A stretch of 64,000 bases of DNA from JAOUGY01 sp963785075 (GCA_963785075.1 CAWATW010000005.1:115371-179370), one strand, 5' to 3'; shown: positions 37,681 to 45,340, counted from the stretch's first letter. The notes: generated by a model from the sequence alone, not told the origin. Made by a program: numbers and translations.

Positions 37681-37919
37681 TCGGAGCGATCATCCGGCGC
37701 GCCCTCTTCGACTCGCCGCTCCTGTTTGATCTCAGACCAAGCAGTCGCGTCATCCCGCAGTCCCTGGTGCCGGTGATTGAAGGGCGTCGGAGAACACCTT
37801 CCGCTCCAGGCTTCGACAGCGTCGTCGATGACCCTCGTCATCGGCCGCCCAGTCGCGTTCCCCAAGGATGCGAGCCGATCTCGTGTGTGTTCACTCACCC
37901 TGATCGTCGTACTCTCGTG
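37677..37919 (-). pseudogene. Antitoxin partner of the decayed MazF-like toxin
   Basis: Homologous to the intact antitoxin at 41648-41887. The start codon is lost: the ATG of the intact copy corresponds to GAG here, and an in-frame TGA lies three codons upstream. The middle has a +1 and a -1 shift that change about 8 residues (here SGRCSPTP instead of ERKVFFDR). The rest (TGRPMTRVIDDAVEA and ATWSEIKQERRVEEGA) is well kept. It may be translated weakly from an internal GTG. Confidence 0.75.
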
Positions 37920-38047
37920 AGTTCACACCGCCGACGAGACGCCAAGCACCTCGTCCCGACGTCCGGCGGCGGTGGGACGTCAACTCACGACCAGGTGATC
38001 AACAGTCCCACTGAGGTGGGCGACGTCTGTGCGGTTCCAAACCGATC

Positions 38048-38075
38048 AGCCCCGGGGAGCGCCGTCCCCGGGGCT
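38048..38075 (-). terminator. GC-rich hairpin after the secreted-protein gene
   Basis: AGCCCCGGGGA and TCCCCGGGGCT form a perfect 11-bp stem with a 6-base loop about 20 bases downstream of the stop (minus strand). A short T run follows (GGTTTGG). It probably ends the transcript of the secreted protein. Confidence 0.65.
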
Positions 38076-38094
38076 GACTCGGCTCGACGGTCGG

Positions 38095-39525
38095 CTACTC
38101 CACGGCCACCTTGAGGAGACCGGACTGGCCGTCGACGCCGCCGATCTGGAGGTAGTACGTCTCGCCCTCCGTGGTTTCGAGCTCCACGGCAGCCAGGTTG
38201 GTGTAGTAGTCCTCGTCGGCCACATCGTCGACGCACGCCTGCTGGAAGAACTCACCGTCGACGACGGTGTAGACACCGATGACCGTGTCGAAGCCTGACC
38301 CGTCGGTGTCCACCGTGATCGTGTCGCCGGTCCCGACGACCGTGTACCAGAGCGTCTTGCCCAGTGGGAACTCATCCTCGCCGATCACGCACGCCACCTC
38401 GGGCTCGGGCGAGGCCATCCTCGTGTGGTCGTTGCTGACCCTCTCCAGCGTGAAGGCCCCTTCCGGGAGGTCGTTCGCCGGTACCTTGCCCTTCCCTTGC
38501 GACGGACTGGGGTGTTCGACTGCGTCGAAACTCACCAATCCCCCTTCACAAGAGTCGAGGTCGAACACGATGTCCTCGATGGTGAGGCTGCCCTCGACGA
38601 TCAAGGTCGTGAACTGCCAACCCACTCGAGTGCCCTCGAAGAAGAGCTCGTACTCGAACACGGCGCCGGTGGTGAAGGTCGCCTCGATGACCGCCGTCCC
38701 GTCGGGTGCGTCGGATCTGGTGTCCCAGAGATCGACCGCTGCGGAGAGGCCCGAAGGCGTCGTCTTGACGTCTTGGCCAAAGCCCACCAGCGCCGGTTCT
38801 TCGTCGTCCGGGATCATTCCCGGTGCCCATGCGTAGACCTCGACGTTGGGTGGAACTCGACCGTCCTGCTGGACCTTGTCGACAAATGCCGCAGCCGTCC
38901 ACCCATCGGCCGACGTCACCTCGCAGGTCAAGCCCACCGACGACCAGTGGCTCGTGAAGCCGGCGGGATTGGTCTGGAAGATGGTTCCGACCATTCGCTC
39001 CCCTCCGCACCCGGAGAGATCGAACGTGTCGGAGTACCCGTCGATGTCGACTTCGAGCGATCCGGCCACAGCGACCGGTGCCGCCGACTGATACTCGCGG
39101 ACCAGGTTGTTGCCCTCCTTGCGCTGCTCGTCGAACCGGAACTCCAGGTCACCGACCTGCTCCAGCGTCCCGAGAACGGTGGCCGATCCGACGATGTCGC
39201 CGGTGGCTTCCGAGTAGAGCGACAGTTCGGCTTCGAAGCCGTCACCGACGAACGTCACATCGGTTGGATTGGCGGTCTGGATCCAAAGGTCTTCCTCTGC
39301 CTGATAGACCTCGATGTAGATTGCCGGGACCTCGGAGTACTCGTCGACGAGGTTGGGGCGATACAGTTGCAGCCCCACCCACCCGATGTCGACGTCGAAT
39401 CCACAGTCGGCGTACGTCAGGTCGTACTCGTGGGAACTCGGTGGTGCGGCCAGCGCCGACCCGGCCGGGCCGACCATCATGGCCATCATCGCGAGCACAG
39501 CGACGAGAGTGATCGAACGTTTCAT
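38095..39525 (-). CDS. Secreted protein with C-terminal PPC-like beta domain
   Basis: A 476-residue exported protein. The signal peptide MKRSITLVAVLAMMAMMVGP ends at a likely ALA cleavage site. The mature part is acidic and beta-rich, without a recognised enzyme motif. Its last 130 residues resemble bacterial pre-peptidase C-terminal (PPC) domains: KTLWYTVVGTGDTITVDT, SGFDTVIGVYT and EGETYYLQIGG. The internal part has repeats of the same kind of beta segment and six or so Cys. The ATG at 39525 is preceded by GGAGGTGACC. Likely a surface-binding or carbohydrate/protein-binding protein; no enzyme role is visible. Confidence 0.75.
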   Translation of the reverse strand: MKRSITLVAVLAMMAMMVGPAGSALAAPPSSHEYDLTYADCGFDVDIGWVGLQLYRPNLVDEYSEVPAIYIEVYQAEEDLWIQTANPTDVTFVGDGFEAELSLYSEATGDIVGSATVLGTLEQVGDLEFRFDEQRKEGNNLVREYQSAAPVAVAGSLEVDIDGYSDTFDLSGCGGERMVGTIFQTNPAGFTSHWSSVGLTCEVTSADGWTAAAFVDKVQQDGRVPPNVEVYAWAPGMIPDDEEPALVGFGQDVKTTPSGLSAAVDLWDTRSDAPDGTAVIEATFTTGAVFEYELFFEGTRVGWQFTTLIVEGSLTIEDIVFDLDSCEGGLVSFDAVEHPSPSQGKGKVPANDLPEGAFTLERVSNDHTRMASPEPEVACVIGEDEFPLGKTLWYTVVGTGDTITVDTDGSGFDTVIGVYTVVDGEFFQQACVDDVADEDYYTNLAAVELETTEGETYYLQIGGVDGQSGLLKVAVE

Positions 39526-39901
39526 GGTCACCTCCTCGACCAGAGGCGTCACCTCGTAGATACGGGGCGGCACCCGAACGATGCCGGCCTACCTACGCCG
39601 GTCGAGCGGCGCAGCGCCCCAGCCGACAGCCACAACATCCCAGGAACTGCGCTCAGCCGCTAGAGGCAAACGACGGCAGATTCGCCGCTGGATCGGATCT
39701 CGGGGTTGAGCCGTCGCCTTGCACCGTCCGATCGCAACAGGAGCGGGACGAGTGGGGTTCGTTGATTTCACCGGAGAGCCGTTTCCCGGGTTACCGGGGG
39801 TGGGCGAGCCGACACCGCAGCGCTCCCCGGCCGGCGTACACGCCCCGCTGAGCGGCCTGCAGTTCGTCGACGAAGTCCCGAGCGAACCCGTCCAGCACCT
39901 C
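39526..39901. other. Intergenic stretch, no intact gene
   Basis: This holds the upstream region of the secreted protein and scattered short readings. Nothing shows protein-family similarity. Confidence 0.4.
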
Positions 39902-40294
39902 CTACGGGTACCCGCACCGTCCCGGTACTTGGCCGTGTTGACGAACCTGTCCCGTTCCGGCTCGGTGGCGTTGAACTGGCGTTCGACCCGCTTCACCGCT
40001 TTCAGGCGCACGCTCCCGCCGCTCCTCGGCGGTGAGGATTCCGGGCCGGACGGCAGCTCGGGCGATTGCCGTCGGTCTAGCCAGGATTGCTCCTCCCACG
40101 AACGGCACAGCTAGCGACGAGATGGCGATCACACCGCTTGCCCGGCCTCGCAGCTCATCGAGCGCCGAGTCCTGGCGCTTCAATCGGTCCGCTAGCGCGT
40201 CAAAGACCAGCGTCGCCGAACCCTCTTCAGTGATGTTCGGCGGTGCGAGCGATGCTCCGACAGCGACAAGCAGTCCGGCGATCAGGGGCCGCAT
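39902..40294 (-). pseudogene. Possible remnant of a small membrane protein gene
   Basis: The start reads MRPLIAGLLVAVGASL, then a helix LVFDALADRLKRQDSALDEL, and a hydrophobic segment VIAISSLAVPFVGGAILA. This looks like a common actinobacterial family with a coiled N-terminus followed by two membrane helices, but the second helix is absent and the reading passes into low-complexity sequence. A frameshift is likely near 40040. I cannot name the family. Confidence 0.35.
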
Positions 40295-40346
40295 GAGTCA
40301 TCTGAGACCATATGCCGATGCCAGGCGCAGCCAATCGCAGATTCGA

Positions 40347-40380
40347 GTGTCGGAGAAGCGTTCCGGTCGCGGACTACATG
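40347..40380 (+). repeat. 34-bp dispersed repeat, copy 1
   Basis: Starts GTGTCGGAGA and ends GCGGACTACATG. Twenty-six of 34 positions are identical in all three copies, with no gaps. The start equals the end of the tRNA-Leu gene plus discriminator (GTGTCGGAG). Confidence 0.75.
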
Positions 40381-40458
40381 GGTGGCGCTGTTGACTCTTC
40401 TCGAGGTTTGAGAGCTGCATCGACCGTGCCTACGCCGGTGACCGGCGGATTGCGAATC

Positions 40459-40872
40459 TCAGGGTACGAGTTCCAACGCGTCGGTGTGGGCGGGGCGAAC
40501 GACGGAGAAGTGCCGGCGGTCGAATGTGGCGACCTTGGTGATTCGGAGGCGTTCGGCCGTTGCCACGACCGATCCGTCGACGGTCCCCAGCGGCAGGTCC
40601 CGATACCGCCTCACGAGTTCGGCAATGCGGAGCCAGTCACTTGCAGTGACTGCCTCGATGGTGAACTCACCCGCAGCGAGGTCGCCCAGGAAGCGGACCT
40701 CGGCGTCGGCGCCGAGCCGAGTTCCGATGAGGTGGGCCACCTCGGTGATCACGAGCACGGGAACGATCAACGGACCGGGATACCGCAGTAGCAGCTCAAG
40801 CGATTCGGTGTGGTGCCGGTCGTCGGCGTCGACGTAGGCATACAGCGGGCCCGCGTCGACGAGGAGAGCTAT
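40459..40872 (-). CDS. VapC-like PIN-domain toxin, possible ATA start
   Basis: A PIN-domain ribonuclease toxin. The frame reads LLVDAGPLYAYVDADDRHH, then VITEVAHLIG, then DGSVVATAERLRITKVATFD; these carry the Asp, Glu and Asp acidic residues of the PIN active site. No ATG, GTG or TTG lies in frame before the antitoxin stop except an internal TTG at 40770 that would remove the first acidic residue. The ATA at 40872 overlaps the antitoxin TAG as ATAG. Either ATA is the start or the toxin has lost its ATG. Confidence 0.75.
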   Translation of the reverse strand: MALLVDAGPLYAYVDADDRHHTESLELLLRYPGPLIVPVLVITEVAHLIGTRLGADAEVRFLGDLAAGEFTIEAVTASDWLRIAELVRRYRDLPLGTVDGSVVATAERLRITKVATFDRRHFSVVRPAHTDALELVP

Positions 40873-41090
40873 CGCGTCACCTCGCCTGCGAGGATTTCCT
40901 CGATGCGCTCGGAGATGTCGTCACGTCCGCTGCGGCCCGCGCCCGCAGCGCCAAGACGCCGGTCGTGAGCGCCGAGGTGATCCTCGATTGCTTCGCGAGT
41001 CAACTCGGAGATGGTGATTCCACGCCGTTCAGCCTCGTGGCGCAGCTTGGCGTCGAGCTCATCGGGCAACTTGACGGTGGTTCGCCTCAT
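40869..41090 (-). CDS. VapB-like ribbon-helix-helix antitoxin
   Basis: A 73-residue protein starting MRRTTVKLPDELDAKLRHEA, followed by RGITISELTREAIEDHL, the ribbon-helix-helix DNA-binding pattern. The tail after AHDRRLG is flexible and should bind the toxin. It precedes the PIN-domain toxin with overlapping ends and carries a palindrome just before the ATG that is a likely autoregulatory operator. Confidence 0.8.
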   Translation of the reverse strand: MRRTTVKLPDELDAKLRHEAERRGITISELTREAIEDHLGAHDRRLGAAGAGRSGRDDISERIEEILAGEVTR

Positions 41091-41106
41091 GGTATGTCAG
41101 CATACC
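41091..41106. promoter_or_regulatory. Palindromic operator of the VapBC-like operon
   Basis: GGTATG, then TCAG, then CATACC: a perfect 6-bp inverted repeat adjacent to the antitoxin ATG. RHH antitoxins typically bind such sequences. Confidence 0.5.
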
Positions 41107-41125
41107 CCACGAGGTGAGTTGAGGG

Positions 41126-41235
41126 AATTGACAGCAGCCGACCCGGCGGACGAAGCGAGGTCTACGCCGCGATGGGGATCGACATCACCTACCACCAAGA
41201 CGGCCGGGTCGTTGTCGAATCCCGGCCGCCGTGTC
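41126..41235 (+). pseudogene. Serine-recombinase C-terminal remnant, copy 1
   Basis: The DNA matches 45165-45260 (the end of the recombinase fragment next to tRNA-Leu). In one frame it gives AADPADEA and after a 1-base loss in another MGIDITYHQDGRVVVESRPP. Only about 35 codons are left. It ends directly at the second 34-bp repeat, in the same arrangement as at tRNA-Leu. Confidence 0.7.
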
Positions 41236-41264
41236 GGAGATGCGTTCGGGCTGCGGACTACACG
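41231..41264 (+). repeat. 34-bp dispersed repeat, copy 2
   Basis: Starts GTGTCGGAGA and ends GCGGACTACACG. It follows directly the recombinase remnant, mimicking the junction of recombinase and tRNA-Leu at 45280. Confidence 0.75.
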
Positions 41265-41312
41265 ACCGCCGACGTTGGTGTCGTCGTTCTCAGTGAGGTG
41301 ACTCCCGAGCGA

Positions 41313-41651
41313 TCACAGCTCAAACAGATATCGAAGCACCCGTCCGATGTCGAAGAGAGCCTCGGGCCCAACGACCCCGAGCCGATCGATGAGCCTCCGC
41401 TCCGAGACAGACTTCACATCCTCACACTTGGCGTAGCTCGGATGATCGAGGCCCGACTCCCCAGGCTCGATCTCGATGTGCGAGGGCAGGTCACGCCGGG
41501 TCGAGGTGACCGGAACAACGAGGACGACCCCGGCCGGCCCCTCGTTGAGGGCATCGGTCGACGCGACCACGGCGGGACGAATTCCTGCTCGCTCCCGACC
41601 TACCGGCATGCCGAAGTCGACCAGCCAGATCTCGCCCCGACGAGGTGTCAC
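41313..41651 (-). CDS. MazF/PemK-like endoribonuclease toxin (intact copy)
   Basis: A 112-residue MazF-family toxin: MTPRRGEIWLVDFGMPVG at the start with the PRRGEIWxxxF motif, RPAVVASTDALNEG, the VVPVTSTRR strand, and a C-terminal part with SYAKCEDVKSVSERRLI. These proteins cleave mRNA. It follows the antitoxin gene, overlapping as GTGA. The paralogue at 37398-37680 has a nonsense codon. Length and motifs suggest the toxin is functional. Confidence 0.87.
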   Translation of the reverse strand: MTPRRGEIWLVDFGMPVGRERAGIRPAVVASTDALNEGPAGVVLVVPVTSTRRDLPSHIEIEPGESGLDHPSYAKCEDVKSVSERRLIDRLGVVGPEALFDIGRVLRYLFEL

Positions 41652-41887
41652 TCGGAGCGATCTCCCAGCGCACCTTCTTCAACTCCCCGCTCGTGTTCGA
41701 TCTCAGACCAAGTAGCGGAGTCGTCGCGCAGTTCTTGGTAGCGGCGGTTGAACCTGTCGAAGAACACCTTCCGCTCCAACGCCTCGACCGCGTCATCGAG
41801 GACTCGCGTCATCGGCCGCCCGGTGGTGGATGCCAGCGATGCGAGCCGATCCCGAGTCTCCTCGCTCACACGTATCGTCGTGCTCAT
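41648..41887 (-). CDS. Antitoxin of the MazF-like toxin (RHH/MazE-type)
   Basis: A 79-residue protein starting MSTTIRVSEETRDRLASLAS and containing TGRPMTRVLDDAVEALERK, a ribbon-helix-helix pattern. The second half (RRYQELRDDSATWSEIEHE) should wrap the toxin. ATG at 41887. Paired by 4-nt overlap with the toxin gene. Confidence 0.85.
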   Translation of the reverse strand: MSTTIRVSEETRDRLASLASTTGRPMTRVLDDAVEALERKVFFDRFNRRYQELRDDSATWSEIEHERGVEEGALGDRSE

Positions 41888-41894
41888 AGCAGCA

Positions 41895-41924
41895 GTCTAC
41901 AGGAGCGTAGTCATTCTTGTCTAC
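41895..41924 (-). promoter_or_regulatory. Direct repeats before the antitoxin gene
   Basis: GTCTAC occurs at 41895-41900 and 41919-41924 (24 bases apart) on the plus strand, a plausible operator for the antitoxin. The repeats also fit weak -35 and -10 elements on the minus strand. Confidence 0.3.
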
Positions 41925-41992
41925 ATGACCTCTTGCATCGGGCCGCCTGCCGATCGCTTCACGTCCGGATGCGTGTATTCGGCGTTGTCTCG

Positions 41993-42026
41993 GTGTCGGA
42001 CACGCGTTGCGCTCGCGGACTACACG
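41993..42026 (+). repeat. 34-bp dispersed repeat, copy 3
   Basis: Starts GTGTCGGACA and ends GCGGACTACACG; no recombinase remnant lies beside it. The flanking 216 bases (41888-42103) hold no gene beyond the antitoxin promoter region. Confidence 0.7.
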
Positions 42027-42103
42027 AGAGCCGTCGATAGTGACATCTTTTGTCGTCGGATTGTAAGAGCAACGCCCTAGGGCTGCCGGGTACCCCGGGC
42101 CAA

Positions 42104-43023
42104 TCAATTTGAAGCGGCCCGACGGTCGCGCAGGGTCTCCAGGAGGAAGCGACAGTACGTTTGAGCAGAGCCCACGGCGAGGTGGGCGTGGCGGGGCCCG
42201 AGGCCGCCACTGGACCGAGTGCGACCATGGTCCGGTCCGTATTCGTTGCGGAGCTCCGCGAGACCAGTGACGAGCTGGGAGAGGTTGGACAGCGTTCGGA
42301 CGATGGTCTCGCGGCCCTTGGCCGTTGGAGCGATCACCTCTGGATGCACCTCGAGCGCCTTCTGCACCGCCCTCACCAGCGCCGGCACGTCATCCTTCTC
42401 GCCAATAGGCCTCATCGAGCTCCTCGAGCACGTGTTTGCATGCCGCCTCGACCGCGCTTTGGCAGAGCTGATAGCCAACGGCGGATCGGAGGCCCCGGTC
42501 ACTTCGAGCCGGCGAAGGTGCTCCTCAATCGCGGAAGAATCCCGCAGCTCCTCGAGCGGCAGCTCGGTGAGCGGCTTCGTCACTTGTTGACGGATGCGCC
42601 CGTCTCGCTGAGGGTGTAGCCATCGCGCTCGAGGAGTCGGCGAACCCGATCGACCGCCTTCTGTCTGTATTCGGCGCCGACGTCGGAACCCCACGACAAG
42701 ATCTCATCGAAAACGTGGATCGCTCGGGCGACCTGTTCAGGGTCGCTCCAGTCAATGCCCTCCGCGTACTCGTCGAACGTGCCGCGCCGCTGCCCATCCC
42801 CGTAGAACCGCTGCTCCTCCTGCACCGGATCAAAGCCCTCGACCTCGAAGGCCGTCTGGATGACACGAATGGTTCCCCATCCCGAGCACAACTCGCGGAA
42901 TTCGTTGCGGGCACGACGGTGAATCAAGTCACGGCGCACAACGCCAAACACGGTACCGGTCTGGTTCAGGATTCCCTTGCCCTGGACTGAGGAGACCCTC
43001 GACATATCCTGGCTGCGAGTCAT
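42104..43023 (-). pseudogene. Frameshifted Abi-C-domain (abortive-infection type) gene
   Basis: The N-terminal half (42580-43023) reads RRARNEFRELCSGWGTIRVI and RRGTFDEYAEGIDWSDPEQ. The C-terminal half reads LAELRNEYGPDHGR and GLGPRHAHLAVGSAQ, matching the Abi-C domain (PF14355). They are in different frames. A further shift occurs near 42430: in one frame AVEAACKHVLEEL and EAYWREG are found, then the earlier frame resumes with DDVPALVRAVQKALEV. At least three frameshifts are needed. Abi-C proteins are linked to phage exclusion. Confidence 0.75.
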
Positions 43024-43114
43024 CGAGTTTCTATCGATCAGGTTGGGATCGACCGACTGTCGCAGACCACGGCGACTGTCCAGGAGGACATTTCACCGCG
43101 AGCTACTACATTGA

Positions 43115-43130
43115 CCCCCAGTATCGGGGG
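43115..43130. promoter_or_regulatory. Inverted repeat 1 upstream of abiEi
   Basis: CCCCC, then AGTATC, then GGGGG: a 5-bp perfect inverted repeat. It is related in spacing to the second repeat at 43164. AbiEi antitoxins bind inverted repeats in their promoter, so it is a candidate operator. Confidence 0.5.
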
Positions 43131-43163
43131 ATTCGCAGAGTCGTCCAGTGATAGGTACTGCAT

Positions 43164-43183
43164 TACCCCCCATTAGTGGGGTA
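43164..43183. promoter_or_regulatory. Inverted repeat 2 and -10 element of the abiE operon
   Basis: TACCCC and GGGGTA flank an 8-base spacer and overlap TAGAAT (43182-43187), a good -10. The start of transcription would be at or next to the ATG (43194), so the mRNA may be leaderless. Binding of AbiEi would block the -10. Confidence 0.5.
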
Positions 43184-43193
43184 GAATGTAGAT

Positions 43194-43922
43194 ATGGTTC
43201 GCTCCAGCACCGTCGGACGTCTGTCGGAACTCGCCGTTGATCAATGGGGTCTTCTCACGCGCCAACAGGCTGAACAAGCGGGAGTGCCGCAATCCACGTT
43301 CGACCGCCTAGTGGCCGATGGGTCAGTCATCGAGCGCGTCGCACATGGCGTCTACCACCTGACCGGGGCTCCCCTGCCGGATCATCTCGAACTCCGGGCT
43401 GCCTGGCTCCAACTCGCCCCCGACACACCAGCTTGGGAACGCACCCCGGACCAGGGGGTGGTGTCACATCGGTCCGCGGCCGCGCTGTACGGACTCGGTC
43501 ACCTGCCTGCCGACACCCATGAGTTCACCCTGCCGACAAGACGCCAGACACGCCGCCCCGACGTCCGTATCCACCGACGACCACTGGTCAGCGACGAGTG
43601 CGTCCAGCTCAGGGGCCTTCCGGTTACCAGACCCTCCCGCATTGCGTCCGATCTTCTCGCAGACCTTGAGGACCCTGAGGCCGTGGCCAGCGTCGTGGCC
43701 GACGCCATCCGCGACGCCTTCGACTACCCCGCCACGTTCGCCGAGACGCTCGCTCCTCTGGCTGCTCGGTTTGGTCTGCGGCGGGGCGACGGGCTCGCAA
43801 TGCTCCGCTGGCTGCTCGGACTGGTCGGGGATCCAGACGCGGGCGACTGGATCGAGGAGGCTCGTCAGTCACTCGGCGAGGGCAGCCAGGGGGCAAGGCC
43901 ACCCGGACGGATGAACGCGTGA
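43194..43922 (+). CDS. abiEi: AbiEi-type antitoxin / transcriptional regulator
   Basis: A 242-residue type IV antitoxin. The N-terminal winged helix starts AVDQWGLLTRQQAEQAGV and RVAHGVYHLTGAP, typical of AbiEi N-terminal domains (PF13338). The C-terminal part (VSHRSAAALYGLGHLP and RIHRRPLV, RPSRIASDLLAD) neutralises the toxin without tight binding in known systems. It overlaps abiEii as GTGA and sits just after two inverted repeats. Confidence 0.88.
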   Translation: MVRSSTVGRLSELAVDQWGLLTRQQAEQAGVPQSTFDRLVADGSVIERVAHGVYHLTGAPLPDHLELRAAWLQLAPDTPAWERTPDQGVVSHRSAAALYGLGHLPADTHEFTLPTRRQTRRPDVRIHRRPLVSDECVQLRGLPVTRPSRIASDLLADLEDPEAVASVVADAIRDAFDYPATFAETLAPLAARFGLRRGDGLAMLRWLLGLVGDPDAGDWIEEARQSLGEGSQGARPPGRMNA

Positions 43923-44815
43923 CGGCGACGGATCGGCACTACGGCAGTCCGGTGGCATTTCGGCGTGCGCTCACGGACAAGCTCCGCGACCTTGCCGAGG
44001 ACAGTCGCTGGTCGCTGCCCCAGCTCCAGCGTCAGATCGCCTACGACCGGCTGCTCGAACGGCTCTACCTCCTGGACGATGGGTGGATCGTCAAGGGCGC
44101 GGCGGCACTGCTGGCGCGAGATCTCGCGGTACGGGAGACGGTCGATGTCGACGTCTATCGGCCTGCGACGCTTCAAGAAGCGGAGACCGACCTACGAGCG
44201 GCCGCAAACCGGGACATCGGAGACTGGTTTCGCTTCGAGATCGGCCGCAGCCGTCCCGTATCCGCCGGTGGTGCTGGACTCCGACTGCCGGTGACGGTGT
44301 TCATCGGCGCGACTGAATGGTGCACGTTCCGCGTCGATCTGGTCGGATCAGAAATCCGGATCACCGGTCAGCCGGACCAAGTACCACCAATCGCCCGCAT
44401 TGCGATTCCCGACATCGAGCAGCACGGATATCGGGCCTATCCGCTCGTCGACCATATCGCCGACAAGGTGGCCGCCACTCTGCAGACCTACGGACCAGGT
44501 CGGGTACCGTCCACCCGATACAAGGACCTCGTCGATCTCGTCGCCCGGTCGCAAGCCACGCTTGAGGCCGAGACCCAACGAGCCGCACTTGACTCGGAGG
44601 CCGACCGGCGTGGAATCACCCTTCCAACGAAGTTCTCGGTCCCAGACCGGGAGCTATGGGAGAAGGGCTACGCAGCGGAGGCGAGACGCTCACTCCTGGA
44701 CACGGCGCTGACGCTCAACGAAGCGCTCGCTGTCGTGGCACCGTTTCTCAACCCACTTCTCGACGGTTCCGCAGCCGGCATCTGGAAGTCCGAGGAACGT
44801 CGTTGGACGAGCTGA
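43919..44815 (+). CDS. abiEii: AbiEii nucleotidyltransferase toxin
   Basis: A 298-residue DNA-polymerase-beta-like nucleotidyltransferase (PF08843). Motif I region is KGAAALLARDLAVRETVDVDVY, with the Asp residues in VDVDV for metal binding; motif III/IV areas include LVDHIADKVAATLQTYG and RYKDLVDLVAR. The M. tuberculosis MenT and Streptococcus AbiEii toxins modify tRNA acceptors with nucleotides. In the usual family motif the first residue is Gly-Gly; here Gly-Ala. Otherwise all motifs are in place. Confidence 0.88.
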   Translation: MTATDRHYGSPVAFRRALTDKLRDLAEDSRWSLPQLQRQIAYDRLLERLYLLDDGWIVKGAAALLARDLAVRETVDVDVYRPATLQEAETDLRAAANRDIGDWFRFEIGRSRPVSAGGAGLRLPVTVFIGATEWCTFRVDLVGSEIRITGQPDQVPPIARIAIPDIEQHGYRAYPLVDHIADKVAATLQTYGPGRVPSTRYKDLVDLVARSQATLEAETQRAALDSEADRRGITLPTKFSVPDRELWEKGYAAEARRSLLDTALTLNEALAVVAPFLNPLLDGSAAGIWKSEERRWTS

Positions 44816-44845
44816 GAGCCGTCCCAAGCCCGTCGTAGAGGTCCT

Positions 44846-45340
44846 TTGGCCGAGCTGTTCACCGATGAGCACCTCGACGACACTTGCGCCAAGCTTGCCG
44901 ATGCCGCCCAACCCGACTCCGACCAGGAAGCACAGGAACGGCAGATCAGGGAGCGAATCCGGAAGCTCGACGAGGAACTCGACAGCTACCGCACCATCGT
45001 GCGCACCGAACCCGAAGCCGCTTCGACCGTTGGCAAGTGGATCGCCGAGACCAGCCAGGAACGTCGCCGACTCGAGGCGGTCCTCGGGCGAACTCCCTCA
45101 ACCAGGCTTACTGCCGCAGACGTCAAGGCCCTCGTTGCCAGCCCGCAGGACATCACCGCCACCCTCGCCGCAGCCGACCCAGGGGACAAGGCCAAGGTCT
45201 ACGCCGAGATGGGGATCGACATCACCTACCACCACGACGGCCGGGTCGTCGTCGAGTCCCAACCGCGTGTAGTTGAGTCTGGTGTCGGAGAGAGGACTCG
45301 AACCTCCACGAGCTATTCGCTCACTAGGCCCTCAACCTAG
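44846..45340 (+). pseudogene. Serine-recombinase C-terminal fragment, copy 2
   Basis: The 164-residue reading begins LAELFTDEHLDDTCAKLADA and contains IREKL-type coiled coil, GKWIAETSQERRRLEAVL, TRLTAADVKALV and AADPGDKAKVYAEMGI. These are the last third of large serine recombinases; the catalytic and zinc-binding regions are missing. The last 20 codons run through the antisense of tRNA-Leu, showing how the gene once ended at the attachment site. The AbiE pair sits where the N-terminal part should be. Confidence 0.75.

Noticed and set aside
39589..40011. 140-codon minus-strand frame after the small-membrane-protein remnant
   Set aside because: Only its first part could belong to the remnant; the rest is low-complexity and unlike any protein.
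40347..42026. CRISPR array
   Set aside because: The three repeats are 760-880 bases apart, vary at 8 positions and enclose genes; no spacers and no cas genes.
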